DNA of 51,004 nucleotides from contig AOIR01000005.1 in NCBI GenBank assembly GCA_000337115.1, forward strand, positions 1 through 51,004, in the 5' to 3' direction. The notes under the pieces were generated by a model that ran no database searches, was not told the origin of the DNA, and was given only the letters and a program-made list of their open reading frames with translations. Positions 8,070 through 16,777 of the stretch are shown in pieces. Each line of letters starts with the position of its first letter. Positions within the stretch are counted from its first letter, which is position 1. A program made the translations under genes and the position numbers. Origin of the DNA: Natrinema thermotolerans DSM 11552 (lineage in GTDB: Archaea > Halobacteriota > Halobacteria > Halobacteriales > Natrialbaceae).

Positions 8070-8906
8070 TCACGATCGCTCGTGGACCCAGAACTCGTCC
8101 TCGACCGTGACCTCCTTCTTGAACAGCGGGACTTCGTCTTTCAACCGGTTGATCCCGTCCTCGACGGTCCGGAACGCCTCCCCGCGGTGACCGGCCAGCA
8201 CGACGACGAACACGATGTCCTCGCCGTCCTCGACGATCCCGGTTCGGTGGTAGAGTTCGACCGCGAAGACGCCGTCCCGCGACTCGAGGTCGGCCTCGAG
8301 GGCGGCCAAGCGCTCGTCGGCGACGCCCTCGTACTTCTCGAACTCGAGGTACTGCGTGCGCGCGTCGTCCGCACTGTCTTTCGCTCGGACGCGGCCGGTA
8401 AACGTCGCGATCGCACCCGCACGGTCGGCCGCCGGCGACGCCTTGACTCGGGCGACCAGCGACTCGAGGGTGCGGTGGGGCTCGGCCGCCTCGAGGTCGT
8501 CGACCAGCGCCGCGAGGTCGAGGCCGGCGGGCCCCTCGACGGTCGCCAGCACCTCGCCGGCGGCCTCGCGGTCGGACCCGTCGCCGCCGACGAGAATCGA
8601 CGGATACTGTAGCGAGGGGACGCCGACGACGACCGCGTACTCGCAGTCGGTCGCCAGCCGGTCGAGGGCGTCGCGGACGCCCATCCCCGTCCCCGAAGCG
8701 GTCCAGTCGCCGTCGACACCGAGGTCGTAGGTGACGTCGCCGCCGCGCGTCGCCGACTCGCGCACCTGCGTCCCGTCGGCGATCGTCGCGTCGTATCTGA
8801 CGACCCCGACCCGCCCCCGCTCGGAGAGCCGGTCGACGACCCGATCGACGACCGCCTCGAGCGCGTCGCCGTCGGCTCCCGCGTCGCGAACACCGAGTAC
8901 GTGCAT
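8070..8906 (-). CDS. moaE: MoaE (molybdopterin synthase large subunit) with N-terminal MobB-like domain
   Basis: A 278-aa two-part protein. Residues from about 145 onward are MoaE, the subunit that inserts sulfur from MoaD into precursor Z to make molybdopterin: GAIATFTGRVRAK, then LEFEKYEGVADERL, LYHRTGIVEDGEDIVFVVV, GHRGEAFRTVEDGINRLKDE and the end VPLFKKEV. Residues 1-110 resemble MobB, which normally binds GTP, but the expected P-loop is GVRDAGADGDA here, with no Lys/Thr, so nucleotide binding is doubtful. A comparable fusion is known in haloarchaea. MoaD is not in the window. UbaA (48097-48933) is the E1 expected to activate the MoaD-like sulfur carrier. Confidence 0.9.
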   Translation of the reverse strand: MHVLGVRDAGADGDALEAVVDRVVDRLSERGRVGVVRYDATIADGTQVRESATRGGDVTYDLGVDGDWTASGTGMGVRDALDRLATDCEYAVVVGVPSLQYPSILVGGDGSDREAAGEVLATVEGPAGLDLAALVDDLEAAEPHRTLESLVARVKASPAADRAGAIATFTGRVRAKDSADDARTQYLEFEKYEGVADERLAALEADLESRDGVFAVELYHRTGIVEDGEDIVFVVVLAGHRGEAFRTVEDGINRLKDEVPLFKKEVTVEDEFWVHERS

Positions 8907-9043
8907 GGCTAGACTGTGGGTAGGTCGGGGTTTGTAGCTGTCGACGAAAGCCCCGCGGCCGGGGGTCGTCGCGGTCGGGACACGGTGCCTCGAGCCGTCG
9001 AACGCTGGTCCGGAATTTTGGGTCTCGGTCGCGAACGATTCGT

Positions 9044-10069
9044 ATGGCGCTCCGAATCGGCGTCACCGGTGACGTCATGCTCGGGCGGCTCGTCGACGAG
9101 CGCCAGCGGAGCCGCCCGGTCGATGCCGTCTGGGGCACCGTCCTCGAGCGGCTCCGCGGACTGGACGGGCTGGTGTGCAACCTCGAGTGCGTCCTCTCGA
9201 CGCGGGGTCGGGAGTGGCAGCGAACTCACCGTCCGTTTCACTTTCGGGCCGACCCCGACTGGGCGGTCCCGGCGCTCGAGCGCGCGGGCGTCGACGGCTG
9301 TGCGCTGGCGAACAACCACGTCCTCGACTACGGGGAGACCGGGTTACGGGATACCCTCGCCGCGCTCGACGACGCCGGGATCGCCCGCACGGGTGCGGGT
9401 GAGACGCTCGACGAAGCGCTCGAGCCGGCGGTGCTGACGATTCCCGACTCCGAGGCAAGCGACGGGGGCAACGACGGGCTCGACCTCGCGGTCGTCTCGT
9501 TTACCGACAACACGCCCGAATACGCCGCCGACGCGGACTCACCGGGAACGGCCCGGATCGAGATCGACGTCGACGATCCGGAGACGCGACGGCTCGTCCG
9601 GGACGCCCTCGAGCGCGCACGCGAACGTGACCCCGATGTACTGGTGGCCTCGCTACACTGGGGGCCGAACATGGTGACGGAACCGCCGGACTCTTTCAGG
9701 GACTTCGGTCACTGGCTCGTCGAGAACGGCGTCGATCTCGTCCACGGTCACAGTGCCCACGTCTTGCAGGGGATCGAGGTCTACGAGGGGGCCCCGATCT
9801 GCTACGATACGGGCGATTTCGTGGACGACTACAGGATCGACGAGGAGTTGCACAACGACCGCAGTTTCCTGTTCGTTCTGCGTGCGACGCCCGAGGGTGG
9901 GGTTCGCGACCTCCGGTTGTATCCCACCGAAATCGACGGCTGTGCGGTCCACGAGGCGAGCCCGGACGCGGCCGCGTGGGCCCGAGATCGGATACGCGAA
10001 CTGTCCGACCCGTTCGGGACCGAGTTCGAGCGCGAAGGCGACGGACTCGTCCTGTCGCTCGAGCGGTGA
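9044..10069 (+). CDS. CapA-family (PgsA-like) metallophosphatase-fold protein
   Basis: A 341-aa protein of the CapA family, named for bacterial poly-gamma-glutamate capsule synthesis but widespread with unproven roles. Conserved metallophosphoesterase-like blocks occur in order: IGVTGDVMLGRLV (5-17), LVCNLECVLS, CALANNHVLDYGETG, VLVASLHWGPNM, and LVHGHSAHVLQGIEVYEG then YDTGDFVDDY. There is no signal peptide or membrane anchor, unlike bacterial CapA, so it is likely cytoplasmic. No other capsule genes are adjacent. It lies 92 nt upstream of pyrH on the same strand. Confidence 0.88.
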   Translation: MALRIGVTGDVMLGRLVDERQRSRPVDAVWGTVLERLRGLDGLVCNLECVLSTRGREWQRTHRPFHFRADPDWAVPALERAGVDGCALANNHVLDYGETGLRDTLAALDDAGIARTGAGETLDEALEPAVLTIPDSEASDGGNDGLDLAVVSFTDNTPEYAADADSPGTARIEIDVDDPETRRLVRDALERARERDPDVLVASLHWGPNMVTEPPDSFRDFGHWLVENGVDLVHGHSAHVLQGIEVYEGAPICYDTGDFVDDYRIDEELHNDRSFLFVLRATPEGGVRDLRLYPTEIDGCAVHEASPDAAAWARDRIRELSDPFGTEFEREGDGLVLSLER

Positions 10070-10161
10070 GTCGCGGCGGCGACTGGCTCGAGCGGTGTGT
10101 CACCACGCCGTCCGGGCAGTTGACAACCCTTAAGATAGCAACTCCGCTACACCGGGGTAGT

Positions 10162-10887
10162 ATGAAAGTGGTCGTCTCCATCGGCGGGAGCGTACTCGTC
10201 CCCGAGCCGGGCGCGGATCGGGTGGCCGAGCACGCCGCCGTCATCGAGGATCTCATCAGCGAAGGCTGTCGGATCGGGGCCGTCGTCGGGGGTGGCGGCG
10301 TCGCCCGCGAATACATCGGAGCCGCTCGCGACCTCGGGGCCAACGAGATCGAACTCGACCAGCTCGGGATCGACGTTACCCGACTCAATGCACGGCTGCT
10401 CATCGCCGCGCTCAGCGAAGAGTCGGTGACAGCACCCGCGCTGGACTACGAGGAGGCAAGCGAGGCGCTGCGCCGGGACGACATCTGTATCATGGGCGGG
10501 GTCGCGCCGGCCCAGACGACCGACGCGGTCGGGGCCGCCCTCGCGGAGTACATCGACGCCGATCTGCTGATCTACGCCACGAGCGTCCCCGGTGTCTACA
10601 GCGCCGACCCCAACGAGGACGATGACGCGACCAAACACGATCGGCTCTCCGCGACGGAACTGGTCGACGCCATCGCCGGCCTCGAGATGAACGCCGGTGC
10701 CTCCGCGCCCGTAGACCTGCTGGCGGCGAAGATCATCGAGCGCTCGGGAATGCGGACGATCGTCCTCGACGGCACCGACCCGGACCGGATCGCCCGCGCC
10801 GTTCGGGACGGCGATCACGAGGGGACCGATATCGTCCCCGACGGTGCTGGCGCGGAACCGACCTACTGGGCGGCCGACGAGCAATGA
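10162..10887 (+). CDS. pyrH: UMP kinase
   Basis: A 241-aa amino-acid-kinase-fold enzyme converting UMP to UDP in pyrimidine synthesis. Markers are MKVVVSIGGSVLVPEPG, the VVGGGGVAREYIGAARDLG block and YATSVPGVYSADPNEDDDA. The length fits the archaeal PyrH type. CTTAAGATAG upstream is TATA-like, so it may have its own promoter. It ends ATGA-overlapped with lysS, indicating co-translation. A C-terminal tail (about 15 residues) is unconserved. Confidence 0.94.
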   Translation: MKVVVSIGGSVLVPEPGADRVAEHAAVIEDLISEGCRIGAVVGGGGVAREYIGAARDLGANEIELDQLGIDVTRLNARLLIAALSEESVTAPALDYEEASEALRRDDICIMGGVAPAQTTDAVGAALAEYIDADLLIYATSVPGVYSADPNEDDDATKHDRLSATELVDAIAGLEMNAGASAPVDLLAAKIIERSGMRTIVLDGTDPDRIARAVRDGDHEGTDIVPDGAGAEPTYWAADEQ

Positions 10888-12596
10888 GTGCCGACGGCGA
10901 CGCCGACGAGGAGACCGGCGACGCGGCGGCGTCGGACGCGATCAGTCCCTACACGCTCCAGAGCGAGGAGGCAAGCGAGACGCGCCACGCGTTCTGGGCC
11001 GACACGGTCGCGGACCGCATCGAAGCGCGCGATCCCGACGAGCCGATCGTCGTCAAAGGCGGCATCTCACCGTCCGGCGTTCCTCATCTGGGCAACGTCA
11101 ACGAGATCATGCGGGGCTACTTCGTCGCCGAGGTGCTTCGGGACCGCGGCCACGAGGTCCGACAGGTCTTCACCGCCGACGACCGCGACCCGCTCCGGGG
11201 GCTGCCCCGGACCCTCTGTGACCTCGAGGGCAACCTCGTCGATCTCGGCGAGGTCGACGCCGGCGCGCTCGGCCGGAACCTCGGCGCACCCTACACCGAC
11301 ATCCCGGATCCGTTCGGCTGCTGTGACTCCTACGGCGACCACTTCGCGACGATCATCCAGGACAGCGCCGACGCACTCGACGTCCCGATCGAACTGGTCT
11401 CGAACACCGAGCTGTACGAGTCCGGCGAGTTCGAGGCCGTGACCCGGTTCGTCCTCGAACACCGCGAGCGGGCTCGAGAAGTCCTCTCGACGTACCAGGA
11501 CAAAGTCGACGCGGACGGCGACTACGTCCCCTTCAACCCGATCTGCGAGGCGTGTGGCAAAGTCACCGAGACGGTGACGAGCGTCGATCTGGCCGGTGAC
11601 GAGCCGACCGTCGACTACCGCTGTACCGACATGGAGGCCGGCGACCAGACGATCGACGGCTGCGGCCACGAGGGTACCGCCACGCTGCGGGAGGGGAAGC
11701 TCCCGTGGCGCTTCGAGTGGCCCGGCCAGTGGCAGCTGCTGGGCGTCGACTTCGAGCCCTTCGGAAAGGACCACGCCGAAGGCTCGTGGCCGAGTGGCCA
11801 AGACGTCGCCCGCAACGTCCTCGAAATCGAGCCCCCTGTGCCGATGGTCTACGAGTGGTTTACCCTCGACGGCGAGCCCTTCTCCTCCTCGGCCGGCAAC
11901 GTCATCCTCGTCTCGGACGTCCTGGAACTGCTCGAGCCGGAAGTCCTGCGGTACTTCTTCGTGAAGGATCCCGTGAAGGCACGCGACTTCAGCATCGAAC
12001 ACCTCGACCAGCTGGTCGACGAGTTCGACCGGCTCGAGGCGATCTACTTCGACGAGATCGAGGCCGACGAGGACGAGCGGGCATTCGCCGAGCGGGTCTA
12101 CCCCTTCATTGTCGAAGAGCCCCGCGAGGAGCGAATCCGGCTGCCCTACACCTTCGCCGCGGTACTCGGGATGTTCGACGATCCCGACCTGCGCGAGGAC
12201 GTCGCTCGCAAAGAAGGCCACATTCCCGACGATGCGCCCGAGTGGGCCGTCGAGGAAGCCCTGGATCGGGTCGAGCAGGCCCGCAACTGGGCACGGCGTA
12301 CCGGCAACGAGTTCGACTACGAACTCAAACGGACGGCGATCCCGGACCACGACTTCGACGCGGCGACCGAGGACGCGCTGGTGGAGTTGGCCGACTTCAT
12401 CGAAGCGGGCCACGAGCCCGACGAGATCCAAGGCGAGATCTACGAGACCGCAAAGCGCCACGACGTCGATGTCGGCGACTTCTTCGCGGCGGGCTACCGG
12501 CTGTTCTTCGACGAGGACCAGGGGCCGAAGCTCGGTCCGTTCCTCGCGAAGGTCGACCGGGAGTTCGTCGTCGCGCGGCTCCGGCGGGAGCGCTAG
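10884..12596 (+). CDS. lysS: Lysine--tRNA ligase, class I
   Basis: A 570-aa class I LysRS, the archaeal type, charging tRNA-Lys. The HIGH-equivalent is PHLGN (67-71) within GGISPSGVPHLGNVNEIMRG. The KMSKS-equivalent is FSSSAGN (333-339). A zinc-ribbon insertion carries CEACGK and a later C-x-C pair (GCGHEGT). The C-terminal helical domain follows (FDYELKRTAIPDHDFD). The ATG lies inside the pyrH stop (4-nt overlap). The first ~25 residues are acidic and unconserved. Confidence 0.95.
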   Translation: MSADGDADEETGDAAASDAISPYTLQSEEASETRHAFWADTVADRIEARDPDEPIVVKGGISPSGVPHLGNVNEIMRGYFVAEVLRDRGHEVRQVFTADDRDPLRGLPRTLCDLEGNLVDLGEVDAGALGRNLGAPYTDIPDPFGCCDSYGDHFATIIQDSADALDVPIELVSNTELYESGEFEAVTRFVLEHRERAREVLSTYQDKVDADGDYVPFNPICEACGKVTETVTSVDLAGDEPTVDYRCTDMEAGDQTIDGCGHEGTATLREGKLPWRFEWPGQWQLLGVDFEPFGKDHAEGSWPSGQDVARNVLEIEPPVPMVYEWFTLDGEPFSSSAGNVILVSDVLELLEPEVLRYFFVKDPVKARDFSIEHLDQLVDEFDRLEAIYFDEIEADEDERAFAERVYPFIVEEPREERIRLPYTFAAVLGMFDDPDLREDVARKEGHIPDDAPEWAVEEALDRVEQARNWARRTGNEFDYELKRTAIPDHDFDAATEDALVELADFIEAGHEPDEIQGEIYETAKRHDVDVGDFFAAGYRLFFDEDQGPKLGPFLAKVDREFVVARLRRER

Positions 12597-12640
12597 GACA
12601 GACAAAAGCCATTTGAGAACGCCCGCCCGAGATAGTACCG

Positions 12641-14482
12641 ATGGATCACGGTTCCCTCGGTTTCGTCTCGCCCCCTGCAATATACGGCTCCGAACTCCTC
12701 ACGTGGGTCCTGATCGGTCTCCTCTGCTACTGGGCCGCGATCGTCGGCCTGCGAAACGCGGGCCGGCTGCCGGACTACGTCGGCACGCAGGGACCGATCC
12801 TCACCCTCCATACCAAACGCGGTCGTGCCCTCCTCGACCGCCTCGCTCGCCCCAAACGGTTCTGGCGGGCGTGGTCGAACCTCGGCGTCGGCATCGCGCT
12901 GGTCGTGATGATCGGGATGTTCGTGTTCCTCCTACAGGCGGCGATCACCGCGCTCTCGACGCCGGAGATGGCGACATCCGCCGTTCGACAGCCGCGAAAC
13001 GTCCTCGTAATTCCCGGCGTCAACGACTTCCTCCCGCTGTCTGCCACGCCCGGGATCGTCTTCGGGCTGCTCGTCGGCCTCGTCGTCCACGAGGGCGGCC
13101 ACGGGCTGCTCTGTCGCGTCGAGGACATCGACATCGACTCGATGGGGATCGCGATGCTTGCCGTCCTGCCGGTCGGCGCGTTCGTCGAGCCCGATCAGGA
13201 GAGCAGCAAGTCTGCCTCCCGCGGCGGCCAGACCCGGATGTTCGCCGCCGGCGTCACGAACAACTTCGCGATCACGCTGCTTGCCTTCGCCCTGCTTTTC
13301 GGCCCCGTCGTCGGCTCGATCGGCGTCGCCTCCGGGGCCGCCGTCGGCGGCGTCGCACCCGACTCCCCCGCCGCCGACGCCGGGATCGAACCCAACGACC
13401 GCATCACGGCGATCAACGGCACCGCCGTCGAGGGCAACGACGACCTCGCGGACCGCCTCGAGGCGACAAGCGGCGAGCAGATCGCGATCGAACTCAACGG
13501 CGAGGAGACGGTGACCGTCGACCGATCCCTGCTCGTGACCGCGGCGATCGACGACGGCCCGACCGGCCTATCGACCGGCGACGAGATCCGCGCCGTCGAC
13601 GGGCAAACGATCGCGACCGAACGCGGCTTCTTCGACGCCGTCGGCGAGAACGAGCGCGTGAACCTGACGATCGATCCCGCCGACGGCGGCGACCGCGTCG
13701 AGCGCGAGGTGACCGTCGGAGCCGCCGTCTCGGTCGTCGAAGACGAACCCCTCGAGGCCGAGACCGGGCCGACCGACGAGACGATGGTCATCACCCGGTT
13801 CGACGGCGAACGGGTCCACAGCTACGCGGAGTTGGCCGACCTGCTCGAGGACACCGAGCCCGGACAGGAGGTCGCGGTCGCGGGCTACATCGGTGACGAA
13901 CGGGGAAGCTACGAGGTGACCCTCGACGAGCATCCGCGATCCGACAGCGGGTTCCTCGGCATTCAGCCGTACCAGGGAACGTCCGGCGTGGCGGTCAGCG
14001 ACATCGGGGTCCAGCTCTATCCCGCCGACGAGTACCTGGGGCTGCTCGGCGGCGATGGCGACACGCGGTTCGGACCGATTACCGACACGTTCCTCGGGAA
14101 AGTGGGGCTCGCAATCCTGCTGCCGGTGATGGGCGTCAGCGGCGCGCTGCCGTTCAACTTCGCCGGCTTCACCGGCGGGATTCAGAACTTCTACGAGGCA
14201 CAGGGGCTCCTGGGCGCGTTCGGCGACGGGACCGTCTTCCTGCTGGCGAATCTGCTGTTCTGGACCGGCTGGATCAACCTCCAGCTTGGCTTTTTCAACT
14301 GCATTCCGGCGTTCCCGCTGGACGGTGGCCACATCCTCCGGACGAGTACCGAGGCGATCATCTCGCGGCTCCCGATCGAGGCGACCCGTGGGATGGTCCG
14401 GGTCGTGACGACGACGGTCGGCGTGACGATGCTCGTGAGCTTCCTCCTGTTGCTGTTCGGGCCGCAGTTGGTCTCGGGGTAG
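12641..14482 (+). CDS. Site-2-protease-type membrane metalloprotease with PDZ domains
   Basis: A 613-aa S2P-like intramembrane protease. After N-terminal helices the zinc motif HEGGHG lies at about 150, with the second half FPLDGGH (Asp561) near the C-terminus. Between them are PDZ-like modules: SGAAVGGVAPDSPAADAG then IEPNDRITAINGT (about 225-280), and a second degenerate one around ADGGDRV. Known S2Ps cut membrane-tethered regulators after a first cleavage; PDZ modules gate access. It follows lysS by 44 nt, possibly co-transcribed. It converges with the PadR gene. Substrate unknown. Confidence 0.9.
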   Translation: MDHGSLGFVSPPAIYGSELLTWVLIGLLCYWAAIVGLRNAGRLPDYVGTQGPILTLHTKRGRALLDRLARPKRFWRAWSNLGVGIALVVMIGMFVFLLQAAITALSTPEMATSAVRQPRNVLVIPGVNDFLPLSATPGIVFGLLVGLVVHEGGHGLLCRVEDIDIDSMGIAMLAVLPVGAFVEPDQESSKSASRGGQTRMFAAGVTNNFAITLLAFALLFGPVVGSIGVASGAAVGGVAPDSPAADAGIEPNDRITAINGTAVEGNDDLADRLEATSGEQIAIELNGEETVTVDRSLLVTAAIDDGPTGLSTGDEIRAVDGQTIATERGFFDAVGENERVNLTIDPADGGDRVEREVTVGAAVSVVEDEPLEAETGPTDETMVITRFDGERVHSYAELADLLEDTEPGQEVAVAGYIGDERGSYEVTLDEHPRSDSGFLGIQPYQGTSGVAVSDIGVQLYPADEYLGLLGGDGDTRFGPITDTFLGKVGLAILLPVMGVSGALPFNFAGFTGGIQNFYEAQGLLGAFGDGTVFLLANLLFWTGWINLQLGFFNCIPAFPLDGGHILRTSTEAIISRLPIEATRGMVRVVTTTVGVTMLVSFLLLLFGPQLVSG

Positions 14483-14506
14483 CGAACGACCGTCAGGCCC
14501 GCGACG

Positions 14507-15031
14507 TCACTCCTCGTACTCGACGCCGTGGCGCTCGTAGAACTCCTCGGGCGTCGCCTCGAGGCGTTCGAAATCGGTATCGAAGTAGTGTTCGTAGTGG
14601 CGGACGACCTGTTCGACGACCCAGCGGCTGAACGCCTCGTCGAAGTGCCACTCGCCCTCCATTGGAGGGATGTCGAACCGATCGTCCGTCGAGAAGGCGG
14701 CATAGACGTGGAAAAAGCCAAGGATGACGTCCGCGAAGTCACGGGCCTTCTCCGCGCCCGTTTCGCGCCGCTCCTCGAGTTCCGCCCGGCCCTCGGCGGT
14801 CAGTTCGAAGTACTTTCGGTCGGGTTCGTCCTCGCGTTCGATGCGCTCGGCCCAGCCCTTGTCCTCGAACTTATAGAGGATGGGGTAGACCGAGCCGTAG
14901 GATGGCTCCCAGTGACCGCCGCTGATCTCACAGATCTCCTTCAAGATCTCGTATCCGTACCGTGGTTTCTCCGCGAGAAGCTCGAGGACGAGATAGGCGA
15001 TGAGTCCTTTCGGCGGGCCACTTTTCCGCAT
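14507..15031 (-). CDS. PadR-family transcriptional regulator
   Basis: A 174-aa regulator. The winged helix covers about residues 8-80: GLIAYLVLELLAEKPRYGYE, then GGHWEPSYGSVYPILYKFED and a beta wing ending at KYFELTAEGRAEL. The C-terminal part is helical and probably makes the dimer (FSRWVVEQVVRHYEHYF). The ATG at 15031 begins the conserved N-terminus MRKSGPPKG; longer in-frame text is not conserved-looking. It is divergent from the heme-binding protein gene across 157 nt, so it may control that gene and itself. The effector is unknown. Confidence 0.9.
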   Translation of the reverse strand: MRKSGPPKGLIAYLVLELLAEKPRYGYEILKEICEISGGHWEPSYGSVYPILYKFEDKGWAERIEREDEPDRKYFELTAEGRAELEERRETGAEKARDFADVILGFFHVYAAFSTDDRFDIPPMEGEWHFDEAFSRWVVEQVVRHYEHYFDTDFERLEATPEEFYERHGVEYEE

Positions 15032-15188
15032 GTGTCTCGGGGATAAAACGGACGGCGCTAAAGGGTTTCGGTCACGCCGAGTTCCGACGGTGCAGGTTCG
15101 GTACCGGTTGATCTGGCGGCGACGGTCGGGGCCGAAACTGTCAACCGAAATCCGGTCCTTCTTGAGCGCCCGGTTCCAACCCGCAACT

Positions 15189-16676
15189 ATGGAACGACGG
15201 CGACCACCGCAGACCGAAGAAGGCTGGTACGTTCTCCACGATTTCCGGTCGATCGACTGGGACGCCTGGCGAGCCGCCCCGGAGCGGCGACGCGAACGGG
15301 CCATCGAGGAAGGCATCGACTACCTCGAGGCCAGCGAGGCCGTCGACGACGCCGACGAGGGCGATTCGGCGACGTTCGCCGTCCTCGGCCACAAGGCCGA
15401 CCTGCTCGTCCTCCATCTCCGTCCCACCCTCGGCGACATCGACGCGCTCGAGCGGCAGTTCGAACACACTGCGCTCGCGGAGTTCACCGAGCGAGCCGAC
15501 TCCTACGTGTCGGTCACGGAGGTCTCGGGCTACATGTCCGAGGACTACTTCGACGAGGACAGCGAGGTCGAAGACGCCGGCCTCGAGCGCTACATCGAGT
15601 CCCGGCTCAAACCCGAGATTCCCGACAGCGAGTTCCTGAGCTTCTACCCGATGAGCAAGCGCCGCGGGCCGGATCACAACTGGTACGAACTGCCCTTCGA
15701 CGAGCGGGCGGACTACCTCGCGAACCACGGCGAGATCGGCAAGGACTACGCCGGCCGCGTCACCCAGATCATCACCGGCAGCGTCGGGCTCGACGACTTC
15801 GAGTGGGGCGTGACCCTGTTCGGTGACGATCCGACCGACGTCAAGGAACTGCTCTACGAGATGCGCTTTGACCCCTCGAGTTCCCGCTTCGCCGAGTTCG
15901 GGCGGTTCCTCTCGGCACGGCGGTTCCCGCCGGCGGACCTCGGGGCCTTCCTTGCCGGCGACCGCGTGCCGGCCGAGGGCGAGACGTCCCATCCTCACGC
16001 CAGCGGTGACGCCGAGAGACACCACGGCGGCTCCGACGGACATCATCACGGCGACGAGTCGGGATCGGGCCACGGCGACGAGAGCGGCGGCGTCCGCGAT
16101 GAACTCGAGGACGAGGGCATCTACGCGGGCCAGCCCCACGGCGAGGACGTCCACGCCGTCGTCCTCTACTCGGCGGCCGACTCCGACGAGCTGTTCGCGG
16201 AGGTCGACGGCTACCGGGAGAACTTCGACCACTACGACACCCACGTGAAGACGGCGGTCTACGAGCCCCAGGATACCGACAGCGAAACCGCCGTCGTCAG
16301 CCTCTGGGACACCGAACGGGCCGCGAACACGGCCGCCGGGTTCCTCGCCGAGTTACCCGATGTCGTCCGACAGGCCGGTGACGACGAGGACGACTCGTGG
16401 GGGACGATGGGGATGTTCTACACCGTCAAACCGGACCACCGCGGGGACTTCGTCGAAACCTTCGACGACGTCGGTGGCGTCCTCGCCGACATGGACGGCC
16501 ACCGCAAGACCGACCTGCTGGTCAACCGCGAGGACGAAAACGACATGTTCATCGCCAGCCGCTGGGACTCCCGGGACGACGCCATGACGTTCTTCCGGAG
16601 CGACGCCTTCTCCGAGACCGTCGAGTTCGGGCGGGACGTCCTCGCGGACCGGCCGCGACACGTCTTCCTGGCCTGA
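15189..16676 (+). CDS. Chlorite-dismutase-like / ABM fusion heme-binding protein (HemQ/PitA type)
   Basis: A 495-aa fusion. Residues 1-~260 are the chlorite-dismutase/HemQ fold: GWYVLHDFRSIDW, FYPMSKRRGPDHNWYELPFD, then DERADYLANHGEIGKDYAGR and ITGSVGLDDFEWGVTLFGDD. The MSKRR..NWY..P and HG..GK.Y pattern is that of HemQ coproheme decarboxylases rather than true chlorite dismutases. A linker at about 264-302 has roughly nine His in a Gly/Asp/Glu-rich stretch. Residues ~305-495 hold ABM (antibiotic-biosynthesis monooxygenase-like) dimeric ferredoxin folds. The architecture matches the haloarchaeal PitA protein. A role in heme synthesis is inferred, not shown here. PadR is divergent. Confidence 0.9.
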   Translation: MERRRPPQTEEGWYVLHDFRSIDWDAWRAAPERRRERAIEEGIDYLEASEAVDDADEGDSATFAVLGHKADLLVLHLRPTLGDIDALERQFEHTALAEFTERADSYVSVTEVSGYMSEDYFDEDSEVEDAGLERYIESRLKPEIPDSEFLSFYPMSKRRGPDHNWYELPFDERADYLANHGEIGKDYAGRVTQIITGSVGLDDFEWGVTLFGDDPTDVKELLYEMRFDPSSSRFAEFGRFLSARRFPPADLGAFLAGDRVPAEGETSHPHASGDAERHHGGSDGHHHGDESGSGHGDESGGVRDELEDEGIYAGQPHGEDVHAVVLYSAADSDELFAEVDGYRENFDHYDTHVKTAVYEPQDTDSETAVVSLWDTERAANTAAGFLAELPDVVRQAGDDEDDSWGTMGMFYTVKPDHRGDFVETFDDVGGVLADMDGHRKTDLLVNREDENDMFIASRWDSRDDAMTFFRSDAFSETVEFGRDVLADRPRHVFLA

Positions 16677-16777
16677 GACGTACCCCAGTCGTCTCCGCCA
16701 GGACGGCCCGTCATAGGTGTGGGACAGTCTCACCGGTACCGACACGGGTTGATCGGTCCCGTTCATAAGGCGGATCG

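Noticed and set aside
11067-12680. 537-codon open frame antisense to lysS
   Set aside because: High GC and Asp/Glu-rich coding leave the antisense third frame open. The translation has no motif and the lysS strand has every expected one.
15189-16676. True chlorite dismutase
   Set aside because: The MSKRR..NWY and HG..GK pattern is that of HemQ/PitA-type proteins and the fusion to ABM domains is not found in chlorite dismutases.
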